A stretch of DNA of 64,000 nucleotides from assembly GCA_958510875.1 (NCBI GenBank), contig OY294067.1:55564039-55628038 (forward strand), given 5' to 3'. Shown here one piece after another: positions 52,844 through 63,080 of the stretch. This DNA comes from Endomychus coccineus. Its lineage: Eukaryota; Arthropoda; Insecta; Coleoptera; Endomychidae. The translations under genes and the position numbers were made by a program. Under the pieces are notes generated by a model. That model worked only from the letters and a program-made list of their open reading frames with translations, did no database searches and was not told the DNA's origin. Within the stretch, counting starts at the first letter, position 1; the number at the start of each line of letters is the position of its first letter.

Positions 52844-53194
52844 TAGTTGTTGAGCTACAGTCTAAGGTGGAAGAGATGATAATTTCACAGATGTATTGAA
52901 TCTAGTCCACTTTGGAAAACTCAATCAAGTATCGATGATTGTTAAGTTGATATTCCGACTTTGGAGCTCCATAAATCGTCAAAATTATATGTGGTCCATT
53001 CAGTATCATTTTTCATTTCAATTATCGCCTTAATTGACTTTGAGCCACAGAAAGTGATATATTCGCAAAAAAAACTAATTTTTTGACCTTTGAGTTGCAT
53101 AATTTCTAACGGACGTGTAATTTTACTCTCGATTTTCAATATATTGTTCCAAACGTCAAAACAAAGCGATCAGACCAATAAAAGTTGATTACTA
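52844..53194. other. No gene seen
   Basis: Spacer. The - frame 53139-52942 has no recognised motif. Confidence 0.3.
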
Positions 53195-53640
53195 TTTTTA
53201 CTTCTCTCAATATACATAGTATATAGTGTAGAGGAAATATTGTAATCGGTCCTAAAAGATTATTTACGGATTTTTTTGAATATATAATTTTTGAGTATTC
53301 CTGAATCGATCTAGACTATGTTTAAGATGATGTCTGTTTGTGCGTATGTGCGTAAGAAGTGTGGAGATGATTGCGCCGTTCCTATTGGTCGTGTGGATTT
53401 GAAAGATTGCAGTTTACTTTCTTTCAAATGATGAAAATAGGAACTGTATTGTATTTGGGAGCGGTAACGTCGTTTCATGTGGTATTTTTGACATCCATCT
53501 TCAATTTTTCGAATGGAAATATAGTATTTTATTGAACCATAATGACAATCGTGTTTTTTGGTTATAAATATACCATACGCATATATTTAATCTGCAGAAG
53601 TTTTCGAAATTCCTATTTCAAGATTCAGTGACGTCAACTT
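53195..53640. repeat. Dispersed repeat, copy 2 (partner at 2325-2900)
   Basis: Same order of words as copy 1: ACTTCTCTC, GAGGAAATATTGTAATCGG, TTTAAGATGATGTCTGTTTG, TTGGTCGTGTGGATTTGAA, TTTAATCTGCAGAAG. It lacks the doubled GGGGCGTGATAGCCCC of copy 1 (GGGAGCGGTAACG instead). Non-coding. Confidence 0.6.
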
Positions 53641-53960
53641 CACAGTTTATTCAATTGTACCCCCAATTTGAAGCACCTAACAAGTCTGCCTGCAGCGCAA
53701 TTGGCAAACCACTCGGTTTACGTGCGAAAGGGATGCTTATTCATATTTAAACTGCCGTTTCGCAAACTCGGTGATTTCCGAACACCACTGCTGGTAAGGT
53801 AAATAGCGGCGAGCGAATTAACAGCTGATATAATAAATTCAATATTGAATGTCGAACAGCGATTCTAGCCCAGGCGGCGAAACCTCGACCCTATTTTATT
53901 TTGCTTATATAGAGTAGTAGTCCAGGCAATAAGCACGGAAAAAGACCATAATAAAAAAAA
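53641..53960. other. No gene seen
   Basis: Spacer with somewhat higher GC between 53640 and 53880. No motif is recognised. Confidence 0.3.
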
Positions 53961-55022
53961 ATATAGTGAGCTAGAATTTCAAATTTTTTTTTGCATTTAG
54001 TTCCTAATACCCCATAGATCATTCATGACTATCAAGACCGCGGGGATCGATCTTCCTACCTCCTCAAAACGGGGTTTCAACCCCTCAGAGGAGCATTCTT
54101 ATAAAAACAGTCCAAAATTAATGAATTAAGAGCCGAAAATGACCCCTAGTATGTTTTTTGAGTTGCTGATCACGATTCCGCGGTTAGTTTTCTCGGAAAA
54201 CTCCCTCCAGATGGGAAATTTGGAAAATTCATATATAATGTATGACTTATAATTTTGTTACAAAAATGACCTCTAGTAGATTTTTTGGGTCGCTGATCAC
54301 GATTCAGCTGTAATTCTTCCCAAAAAAGTCTCTCCAGATGGAAAATTCGGGAAATTTGAGATTTTCCTGAGACGGTTATGAATGATAAAGTATAATTTTA
54401 TTACAAAAATGACCCCCAGTATGTTTTTGGGTAGCCGATCACGATTCCGCTGTTAGTTTTCTCGGAAAACACCCTCCAGATGGAAAATTGGATTTTACAA
54501 CTGGAGAGAGTTTTTTTGGAAAAATAACAGCGGAATCGTGATCAGCGACTCAAAATACCTACTAGATGTCATTTTTGCAACAAAATTATACTTATTATTC
54601 ATAACCGTCTCAGGAAAATCTCAAATTTCCCGAATTTCCCATCTGGAGAGAGTTTTTTGGGGAAAATAACAGCGGATTCGTGATCAATGACCCAAAAAAC
54701 TCACTAGAGGTCATTTTTGCAACAAAATTATATATTATATATATATTTTCCAAATCTCCCATCTGGAGGGAGTTTTCCGAGAAAATTAACTGCGGAATCG
54801 TGATCAGCGACCCAAAAAACATTCTGGGGATCATTTTCGGCTCTTAATTCATTGATTTTCTAAACTTTTGGATTGTTTTTATAAGAATGCTCCTCTGAGG
54901 GGTTGAAACCCCGTTTTTGGGAGGTAGAAAGGTCGACCCCCGTGGTCTTGATAGTCATGAATGATCTATGGGGTATTAGGAACAAAATGCAAAAAAAAAT
55001 TAGAAATTCTAGCTTACTATAT
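53961..55022. mobile_element. Palindromic element, 1.06 kb, with inner inverted subrepeats
   Basis: ATAGTGAGCTAGAATTTC and the inverse GAAATTCTAGCTTACTAT bound it. The arms share ACCCCATAGATCATTCATGA and GTTTCAACCCCTCAGAGGAG. Inside, a unit of about 120 bp (AATGACCCC(T/C)AGTATGTTTTT, CTGATCACGATTCCGC, TTTTCTCGGAAAA, CCCTCCAGATGG) occurs about three times in + and about three times inverted, so nearly the whole element is one palindrome centred near 54490. The frame 54834-54610 (-) is a translation of it. Confidence 0.86.
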
Positions 55023-55735
55023 ATTTATAGGTTCGAACCCTAAGCAACAATGTTATCGCACGTTAGTTTGTAAAATTATTGAATATGATTTTAACATTTG
55101 AAAATATAACAATTCACATTATATTATTATGCAAATTCGTTGTGTCAACTAAATACGCAATTCATTTCACGTCTGATATCGCGACATTATTTGTGATCAG
55201 GTTCGTGACTTATGAAATCTGTTACTGTACGTTAAATATGAATATGCTACTGGGATCGATTCCCGACACGTATGCAGGTGTCTTTGCTATTTTCTCGTTA
55301 CCTATCTATCTAGCTTTTGATCTTTTGGAATGATCTACTCAATTGAGTGGTTGAGATTGTTATCAATTATTTGCTCAAAGACATTTTCTATCATTAGAAA
55401 TTTAAATTTTACATGGTATGATGCTTACTCAAGGAAACCTGAAATATATTTTATAATTGTTAAAGTCAGTTTTTGGGATATTTATTGAATACAAAATTGT
55501 ATAAAATTGGAAATTTCAGAGGTATTTTATGTTTCAACGACTTCTGGCCTGTACAAACATTAATTCACATCGACACTCCGGCTGCGAGAGGTTCTTAGAA
55601 TTTGTTTATATCAACGTTTCATAAAATATTATGTCCGCACTCTCTGAAGGAATTGAACTATGCTGTAAGGTAGTTCCTGTCAATGGGGAAAATGCGCATC
55701 TAACCTTGCATCATATTCTAACCTAAAATGCGTAG
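55023..55735. other. No gene confirmed
   Basis: A + strand frame 55079-55333 (84 codons) is hydrophobic, with two or three possible membrane segments (ITIHIILLCKFVV, IATLFVIRFVTY, FAIFSLPIYLAF). Hydrophobic frames arise easily in AT-rich DNA, so it is not called a gene. Confidence 0.25.
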
Positions 55736-55739
55736 TTTT

Positions 55740-56030
55740 CAACCCAAGCCCCCTTTATCACCCCTTAAAACAAACGTACCGATCTTGATGAAATTCTGCA
55801 CACTACCTTCAAAACAAGATGAAAGTTACTGCCTTAACCCCCTTTATCATCTTTCAAAGCAGACAAATACCACTTCTGATAAAATTATATACACTTGACC
55901 TTCAAAATACGAGTAAAGTCACTGTTTACATGAGATGCAGAATAAACTACTTCAAACCACTTTCTCTTGAGGCAGACAAGTACTAATCTTGATGTAATTT
56001 TGCATACTCAACCTTCAAAACATATACTTG
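55740..56030. repeat. Three diverged tandem units of about 90-115 bp
   Basis: Units start at about 55747, 55837 and 55953, each with AACC(C)CCTTT.TC, AGACAA(A/G)TAC-like text, TCTTGAT(G/A)(A/T)AATT.TGCA and ACCTTCAAAACA. Degenerate, without function visible. Confidence 0.55.
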
Positions 56031-56422
56031 AAATTTCTATATTTGAGAAAAGACATTATTGTCATCAGAATGTATGTTTGTTTGTTCAATCGATTGTTGA
56101 TGTTACGATGATGAATTCCAAATGTGCTCGTTTGCAGATTCATTACTCATAATGTTAAAATATTAGTTCTAATGCCTGATTTATGCCCATTATAAGGCAG
56201 CATTGACACTAGTTATATTCTGCTTGATGGCGTCGTTGATCACAACAATTGGATGAATCCAGACTTTAATAACAGCTATAATCAATGGGTTTGAACATGT
56301 TGTTGTGTTATTTGAGTAGGAATTATGGCTCTCGTCAAACTACAACCAGTGTTTTGAATTTGCGCCGCAGGCTTCTAAAATCGAAATGAGTCCTACTTAT
56401 ATCTTCATTTCTGCCCAAGTAG

Positions 56423-59400
56423 TCCAGTCGTCCTGCAATTGAGCTACACTAAGAGTAATTTGTTTTTCCACATCTCTATTTTATGATTGATACTTATGGT
56501 TTTCGAGTCGCTAATCACGAATATGGGAGTTAGAGTTAGGAGTAGACTCATAGCGTTCCGAGATATTGGCCATTTTTGACCCAAAAATGGCCGTTTTTTC
56601 GAGTTTTCGTCGTTTTTGGTGATTTAAAGGGAAACAACACATTTTATCGACTATACAGTCATGAGCAAAGTTGTAGAAAAATGAAAAATGCGTCGAATGG
56701 CGATAAGTAGAAGTCTCTAAGTTATTCGGAGCCTGATATAAGGCCCATTTGGGTTTTTTTTTGCAGTAACATAAAAATTGAATTTCGTATGACAAATTTT
56801 CCTCCAAGAATGTTATTTTCTGTCCAATGGTAGTATTTTATGTGTACTTTCGAACCAATCTTTTTTTTGGCTATCTTTTTTTTTGGCGCCAAAATCCGCT
56901 ATTTTGAAAAAACGGTTTTTTCATCAAAACTCCGTTAAAAATTAGTCTTTTCACTCAAATCAAGAGCAAATTGAAGAATTTGATGTCCTCTATAACATAT
57001 TCAAAATCCAAGCATTTTGTATGAAAAATGGAGAAATGGCACTGTTTTAAAAATCAAAGGCCCAGAAAAAATTAATAATTTTTAGGTTAGAATATTCGTA
57101 TGGAATTAAAATTCAACATGCAAATAGAAGATCATTAGACTAGTATCTCAAGTTACCTAGGTCTTTTAGGGATGAGTAGAACTTGAGATATTCTTTGATA
57201 TGACCTTTATGTAGGTTTGGGTTCACAATGAGCCCAATTTTGACCCTAATCAAAAAAATCAAAAAAATTCTCACAGAAGAGACTTCTGTCTATCTAACCA
57301 TGAATCGTCAACCTCCCACATACCTTCAAAAAATTAAAGCGCGGGTTAAAAAAAAAAGGAAACAAAATGCAAACGCGCTCGAAATCCGAGCGTCCGTAAG
57401 GTAGTTTTCAAAAAAATCAAATTTTTGAATGTATTTTTCAGATAGAAAAATGAAATACTATCAATGTAATAATGAATTTGAGATTTATTATAAATAATTT
57501 TCATAATAATAATATCTTTTTCTTACGATAATGGTTTTTTTTAAAGGTACTATTTAATTGAAAAAATTAAAAATAATCAATAAACTAATAATAAACATGA
57601 ATTTTATTATTGACGAATTGAAAAATAATCATAATAATAATAATTTCTGTATTTTTTTTTAGAATTTTGAAAAAAAAATATGTATTTAATTATGGGTGAC
57701 ATTGTTAGATATATTATATATTGCTTCTTCCTTATTAAAAAAAAAGTTATCAATAATACATTTGTACATGGCAGATTTTATTATTTGAGATGAATAACAA
57801 GTAAGTCTTGTCATTAATAAACTAACAATCTATAACATCATACTATATAATACTTATTCTGTACGCTTCTTAGGTGCAATGCTTCCTGCATTATCAGTCG
57901 TAGTAGAGTCTGATGATGTCATATCCTCAGTTTCCTCATCACTTTCGTAGCAAGTTGCTGATGTGATATGATCGTTATTGATATCAACGTTATCATTTTC
58001 AAAATCACTTTCAGGTTCTTGATCATCGTCACTTCCTTCTAATGAAGGAATTACGTTACTGTTATCATTATTATTACGATCATCATCATCATCGACATCG
58101 TCATCTATTGCAAATTCATTATCATCTAATAATGTAACTTCCGGTTCAGCGCTATTTGCACAGTTACACAATTACCCTCGCAGTATTTACATAGAATTGT
58201 GCATGGTATACCTACTTTCTCACGAGAGCATTTGCCACTGCAACTGACTTTGCAACCACATGAAATTATTTTTAGCAAATTTTGAGGTGCTGCTTCTTTA
58301 TATGTTTGAATAGGCTCAAGACCGTTTTCTGTATTTTTCAAACCCCATTTGGTTGGGTCAATGGTATCATTGCCTATCCAAAGCTGAACCTGATGATAAA
58401 CACGTAAAGTGTGTAATTTGGTTGCACCATCAGTGTGTCAAGCATTCAAGTTCACATGCTTTTGAACTCTATTGGTATAAGAAATAAAGCGTAAGTGGCC
58501 GAGGTCTTCAATATTTTTTTTCGAAATTTAGAAGTATGTATTTGATATGAAATACTTCTACCAGTTCTCAATAATTTCTCAACATCTGGCTCAGTTTTAT
58601 AAAATTCTTTTAAATCGTCTGATGAAAAATTGATGTAGAAAAAATGTTTTCACCCTGCCTGTAAAAAGCGGATGTTATGTCGCATTCACTTAAAGCATGG
58701 AAAAAACAAATGAAAAGTTTGATATGACTATAAATGAAAAAAAATTGATGATAATATGCCGCTGGTTATGTTTTCGCTTCAACGGTTTTCTCTGGTTTTT
58801 GAAAATAAATGGGTTTTGTTAAATTTTTCAAATCAGTTAATTGAGTTAATAAAACTAGAACATCATAATCCTCGGCCACTATAAGAATATTCTTGTTTGG
58901 ATTTTTTTTCACTTAAATCTAAGCCGTGTTTACAATTAATGCATCCGCATCACAAAGCTCTAAAAATCTGATTACCATTTTCTGTTAAAGAAGTTACCAG
59001 TAAATCTATGGATTGTTTTTTAATATTTACATTTGATAAGAATGTATCTTAAAATTCAAAAATTTGAATTTTTTTTTTTAATTTACCTTACACTTTTGTA
59101 TTTTTTACGCTGCGGTTTTTTTTTTAACTCGAGCTATAATTTCTTTAAAGATATGTGAGAGGTCGACGATTTAGGGTTAGATAGCCAGAGGCCTCTTATG
59201 TAAGAATTTTTTTGATTTTTTTGATTAGGGTCAAAATTGGGCTCACTGTGAACCCAAACCTACATCGAAAGATATCTCAAGTTCCACTTCTCAAAAAAAG
59301 ACCTACATAAGCTTGAAATAGTTGTAGAACGGTCCTCTATTTGCATGTGAAATTTTAATTTCATACGAGTATTCTTACCTAGAAATTATAAATTTTTTCT

Positions 59401-60033
59401 GGTACCTTGATTTTTTAAAACGGTCCCATTTCTCCATTTTTCATTCAAAATCCTTGGATTTTGGATGTGTTATAGGAGACATCAAATTCTTCAATTTGCA
59501 TTTTGGTTTGGGTCAAAAGACCCATTTTTGACGGAGTTATAATGAAAAAAACATTTTATCAAAGATGGCAAATTTTGGCGCCAAAAAAAAAGATAGACAA
59601 ATAATCAAAATTGGTTCGAACGTACACATAAAATACTACCATTGAACGGAAAATGAAGTTCCTAGAGGGAAATTTGTTTTACGAAATTCAATTTTTATGT
59701 TACCGAAAAAAAAAACACAAAATGAGCCTTATATTAGGCCTCAAACAATACAGAGACTTTTATTTATCGCCATTCGACGCATTTTTCATTCCTCTACAAC
59801 TTTGTTCATCACTGTTTAGTCGATAAAATGTGTTGTTTTCCTTTAAATCGCCAAAAACGACGAAAACTTGAAAAAATGGCCGTTTGTAAGTCAAAAATGG
59901 CCAATTTCTCGGAACGCCATGAATCTACGATTTTTTAACCTCCATATTCGTGATCAGAGAGCCAAAAACATAATTATCAATCATAAAATAGAGATCTGGA
60001 AAAATTTCTAATCCAAATTGCAGGACGACTGGA
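56423..60033 (-). mobile_element. Long-TIR element (about 1-kb arms) carrying a PIN-like/Cys-rich gene
   Basis: The arms 56423-57440 and 59042-60033 are inverted copies. The outer end is TCCAGTCGTCCTGCAATT (left) against AATTGCAGGACGACTGGA (right). Further shared words are TCTCTATTTTATGATTGATA, CACGAATATGG, AAAATGTGTTG, AAATTCAATTTTTATGT, CTCATTGTGAACCCAAAC-type text and the inner CAAATTTTTGAAT. The 1.6-kb middle holds the decayed gene 57854-59030. No clear target duplication is seen at the ends. The size and structure suggest a DNA transposon whose own protein is this gene, or a captured gene inside a foldback element; which one is open. Confidence 0.8.
57854..59030 (-). pseudogene. Decayed PIN/FEN-like plus Cys-rich protein of an unnamed arthropod family
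   Basis: N to C on the - strand: QSIDLLVTSLTENG then CDADALIVNTA (about 59010-58925; one frame change); NKNILIVAEDYDVLVLLTQL (about 58900-58840), the Asp-containing strand; PIYFQKPEK (about 58805); FFHALSECDITSAFYRQGE (about 58705-58650), another conserved Asp/Cys block; GHLRFISYTNRVQKHVNLNA (about 58500-58443); TDGATKLHTLRVYHQVQLWI (about 58435-58373); DPTKWGLKNTENG; then the cysteine cluster SCGCKVSCSGKCSREKVGIP, CTILCKYCEGN (58260-58160). After a 1-nt frameshift comes NCANSAEPEVTLLDDNEFAI and a long D/E/N-rich tail ending at 57854. In-frame stops lie near 58922, 58772, 58620 and 58440. The ADxLIV...EDxDxLVLL pattern resembles PIN/FEN-type nuclease folds (asteroid-like); the function is inferred. 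I recall the same layout in many uncharacterised, repeated arthropod proteins, with no agreed name. Confidence 0.72.
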
Positions 60034-60470
60034 ATAAAGAGGAAACACGCCACAAGAATTTAACAGAGTAGTGCATCTACACGGAACTTGAGCACATTTC
60101 ATTTATCCTTCATTGACGTGCCCATGTATGTCGGTATCACCATGCTACATACATATTGATTATTCAATACTACTAATTCATCAAACATAAATAAAATTAA
60201 TAATCAAAAATGAATAAATTTTCAAAGTTAACCCAATATTGAAAAGATGGTACTATATCTATATTCAGCAAGCGTGAATGAGCTACTGCCGAACATGATA
60301 TGGGTGATTGCAAGGTGTATAACTGATTCAATGTGTGATATTATAAACACTACTTGTTTTATAGAGTATCTTCAGAAAGCAATATTGTTGTCCTCAAGTA
60401 GTTAGTATACATGACAGGCCCAAAAAAATCCACTTTCAGTATTACTTGCATTCTCAAAAGTCATTGAGAA
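60034..60470. other. No gene seen
   Basis: AT-rich spacer without recognised motifs. Confidence 0.3.
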
Positions 60471-60720
60471 ATAGTATGCGAGTCATCAAAGGTTTTGGAC
60501 ATGGTTAGCCATGAAGCCTTGCTGGAAAAATATGGGGTTTGTAAACTCCATCATTTTCTGACAAGTTCGCAAATTTCGTCATATATGCCACTGACCTATA
60601 ATATGGGGAATAAATTTGGGAGTTCTATCAATTCGAAGGTAATATCTCTCACGTAATAATGGTTTCTACCGTTCCACACTTGCTCGAATGCACAAGCAGT
60701 TGTGCAAGTCTAATGGCTTA
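60470..60720 (+). pseudogene. Possible LINE RT fragment
   Basis: The + strand has SSKVLDMVSHEALLEKYGVC (about 60487-60545), close to the LINE palm motif SKAFDxVxHxxLLxKLxxYG. The following residues HHFLTSSQISSYMP are compatible but degenerate. No other block is recognisable, so it is a small remnant. Confidence 0.45.
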
Positions 60721-61685
60721 TTGGTGCCGATAGAATCTATTTATTTCCAATAGTCAGAAGAACTACTCATCATTTGTATCAATGGTGGTCAATCAATAAG
60801 TCTTGTTGATACACTGAAATTTCTCTGCATCACTCATGACTTATGTATTAAGGGGGTGCCACATATTGTCACGTCGCCGTCGTACTGATTTTTCAAACTC
60901 AGAATAGAAATCGAAAATTATCACAATCGGTATAACAAGATTCGAATTTATGAAGTCTCTCAGGAATTCTATGAGGGTCTAATATTTGTGAAGACGTCGA
61001 AGTCACCAGATTTGCGGCATCGTATACGCATAATAAAGAAATGTAACGATGTTTGCACACTCGGCACATTGTGTCAGCCGCTTTTGATTGCTATTCAGAA
61101 GCTGTGCATAGATATCTTAGAAGCCGACAACAATGCTCTCCATCCTACATATTTTACACATGCACCATGTCAAATTGATTTTAGATCCCAGCAATTTCGA
61201 TGCGTTGCTTTCGATCGTTTAAAGTTTACTCTCCAAGATGGAATTGATATATGCACATATTTGCAGAGGGTGATGGTTAGAGTGTAGTAAACAAGACCCA
61301 AACAAAATACCCAACTGAGAAAGCTTCAATCCAAGCAACTTAAGCGAAATTAATTAGAGAAGGTGATATGATAATGAAGTATTAGAGAATATTGCCACAA
61401 CAGAGTTCCTAAGAATAACCCGCCACATGCTCCGCGTACAAACTAAGTTATTGCTATTTTTGCATCCCCCTACCGGGAGTTGAAATCAACCTTCTTACAA
61501 ATTAAAACACACATTTTTTTTGCATTTTTGGTTTCTTCGGTGAAATTAAAAGTGAGCGGATTCTTGATTCGCAACTGTTTATGAGCTATTGTAATTTTAG
61601 AAAATATATAGCATTTGAAGGATCTTACTTTATTGTGATTACCTTCAAAATTAATTTACAGAATTTGATGATTTTTAATAACTTA
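60721..61685. other. No gene confirmed
   Basis: A + frame 60988-61287 (99 codons) contains RHRIRIIKKCNDVCTLGTLC and QPLLIAIQKLCIDI. I recognise no domain; it may be a decayed coding fragment. The rest is AT-rich. Confidence 0.3.
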
Positions 61686-61754
61686 CTTATGGTTTATATA
61701 TAAATTCTCGGGAAATAGGTCACATTAATACTTATGCTTCATATTTTCTCGTCT

Positions 61755-61795
61755 TTACGTACGTTTCGGTCTCACGACCATCATCAGAAGACTCA
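61755..61795 (-). ncRNA. Hammerhead-ribozyme-like motif of PLE-C
   Basis: On the - strand: CTGATGA, T, the hairpin GGTC-GTGA-GACC, then GAAACGTACG. It is the cleanest PLE-C copy. The stem-II loop GTGA is of GNRA type, common in hammerheads. The extra T caveat holds. Confidence 0.45.
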
Positions 61796-62111
61796 TTATG
61801 TCTAAAACTGGATTACTTAAATCTAATTGTATTACACAAAGCGTCCGTATCGCACCAATCTCAATTAAAATGCCCACGTCACCGAAACGAACAGAAACAC
61901 GAATAATCGAAATTGTAACACATCAATGTTATAAGTATAATATATCAAGAATCCATTGTTAAACAGTACTCTTAATAAATGCCAGTTCATGTCAACAAAG
62001 TCTGTGAACGACTAGAAACGAGAACATTGGGTTTAAGTATTCACTTTCAAACCAGATGTTAGATTTACGAGCTAATTGTCAGTTATTGGAAATGTACTAT
62101 TGACATTCTTC

Positions 62112-62540
62112 CTAAAATATACTTTTAACATAATAAAGACACATGTAGGAATTTGCAAGAGTTTTAATTGATAAGTTAGTATACATCTGACTTAGTGTCT
62201 GAATATCTGTCCTATGATTTACAGATTTAGAGTCACGTCTTATGTGAATCATCTTCAGAATAAATCTTTTATAATAATTGGTTTCCTTAGTTAAAATATT
62301 AACATCATTGAAATCGAATTGATAGTTATAATCAAAGCAGTGTTTAGCAAGGGCGGTGGTATTTTCTATGTTTTTGTTTCTTGTGCTATACTTATGGCCA
62401 TACATTCTTTTTTGTAAATATTGCTTAGAGATTCCAGTATAAGTCCCTTCGCAATCTAAACAATTAAAGGTATGGTTCAATAAGTTATGAAACTGCGAAA
62501 GAAAGCTTTGAAAAAATTTGGAAAACAATAGTGTAAACAT
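62112..62540 (-). pseudogene. GIY-YIG endonuclease of PLE-C
   Basis: The 142-codon frame has NHTFNCLDCEGTYTGISKQY, in which the usual C-x2-C precedes the domain and YTGIS stands where YIGxT is usual; QKRMYGHK with the catalytic-region Arg; TALAKHCFDYNYQFDFNDVN; ILTKETNYYKRFILKMIHI with the late Glu region; and VNHRTDIQTLSQMYTNL. This order (TAL..H, FDF, E.N..KR, N..TD...LS..Y) is that of Penelope-type endonucleases. The RT that should precede is absent. The frame is open, so it is a comparatively recent copy. Confidence 0.85.
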
Positions 62541-62560
62541 TTCATAAAAGTTACAAAGTC

Positions 62561-62799
62561 AAGATACGTCAAGAGTAAATGTCAGAGTTTATCATTTAGC
62601 TTGAATGTTAAAACATTTATTGAGAAAATACTGCCTGAACCACTAATTGGGGGTAACAGGTTATCGACATAATGTGGTGCGAATGGAAGATGCCCTCGCA
62701 GAGATCTGAAAATATAATTCCAGGGCTGAGAAATTTGCCAGAGTCACCAAGTGCTGCAGAGATAATTTGTCAAAGTGCCGATATGAGGCAGGCTATACT
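62561..62799. other. No gene seen
   Basis: Short spacer between PLE-C and the LINE fragment. The lower part of the 62672-62890 frame may belong to the LINE linker. Confidence 0.3.
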
Positions 62800-63080
62800 T
62801 CACATTGCGGAGTTCTCGCCCAAATGCTCGAAAACCCTTCTCTCTATGACCAGAAGAGGCATAAAAGTGATGATAGGAAGGTTGTGCTAGATGCGGACAG
62901 GCTGACGAAACTGCCTCTCATATCCTAGGCTACAACAGCGCATACATGCCGCCTGAGGCCATAAGAGACATTAGTTCATGCAGAATTGTAGCCTTCGGCG
63001 GTGTCTTGAAGGGGAGCACAATGGACTCAATCAAGTGTTGTAGGTACTCAGGTCTTGTCCGTTCCCACTTTGATTGACTG
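62800..63080 (+). pseudogene. LINE C-terminal RNase H/zinc-knuckle fragment
   Basis: TLLSMTRRGIKVMIGRL (62837-62887) resembles the last RNase H linker (LSKRxIRTVIGLLTGH). After a stop and frame change it continues CGQADETASHILGYNSAYMP (about 62900-62955), equivalent to C..C...EETA.HIL..CP with the second Cys lost, and ISSCRIVAFGGVLKG. The region is GC-richer than its surroundings. It is a different family from 16640-17275. Confidence 0.6.

Larger units (their letters stand above)
61686..62560 (-). mobile_element. PLE-C, 5'-truncated (endonuclease and tail)
   Basis: The tail (61690-61800) has TTCTCGGGAAATAGGTCACA, GTCTTTACGTACGTTTCGGT and ACCATCATCAGAAGAC, the same as the outer arms of the 20590-22495 dimer. 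The endonuclease frame follows upstream on the - strand. The RT is missing. A further match to the dimer is AATTGAAATTGTAACACAT-type text at about 61900-61925. Confidence 0.83.

Noticed and set aside
55079..55333. Possible small membrane protein
   Set aside because: Hydrophobic composition is expected by chance in AT-rich DNA. No family, no splice or start support.
56511..56807. 98-codon - strand frame
   Set aside because: It lies wholly within the left terminal repeat of the long-TIR element. The matching stretch in the right arm is not open, so it is not a maintained gene.
60988..61287. 99-codon + strand frame
   Set aside because: Protein-like in part, but no family, no splice sites and no second exon were found.
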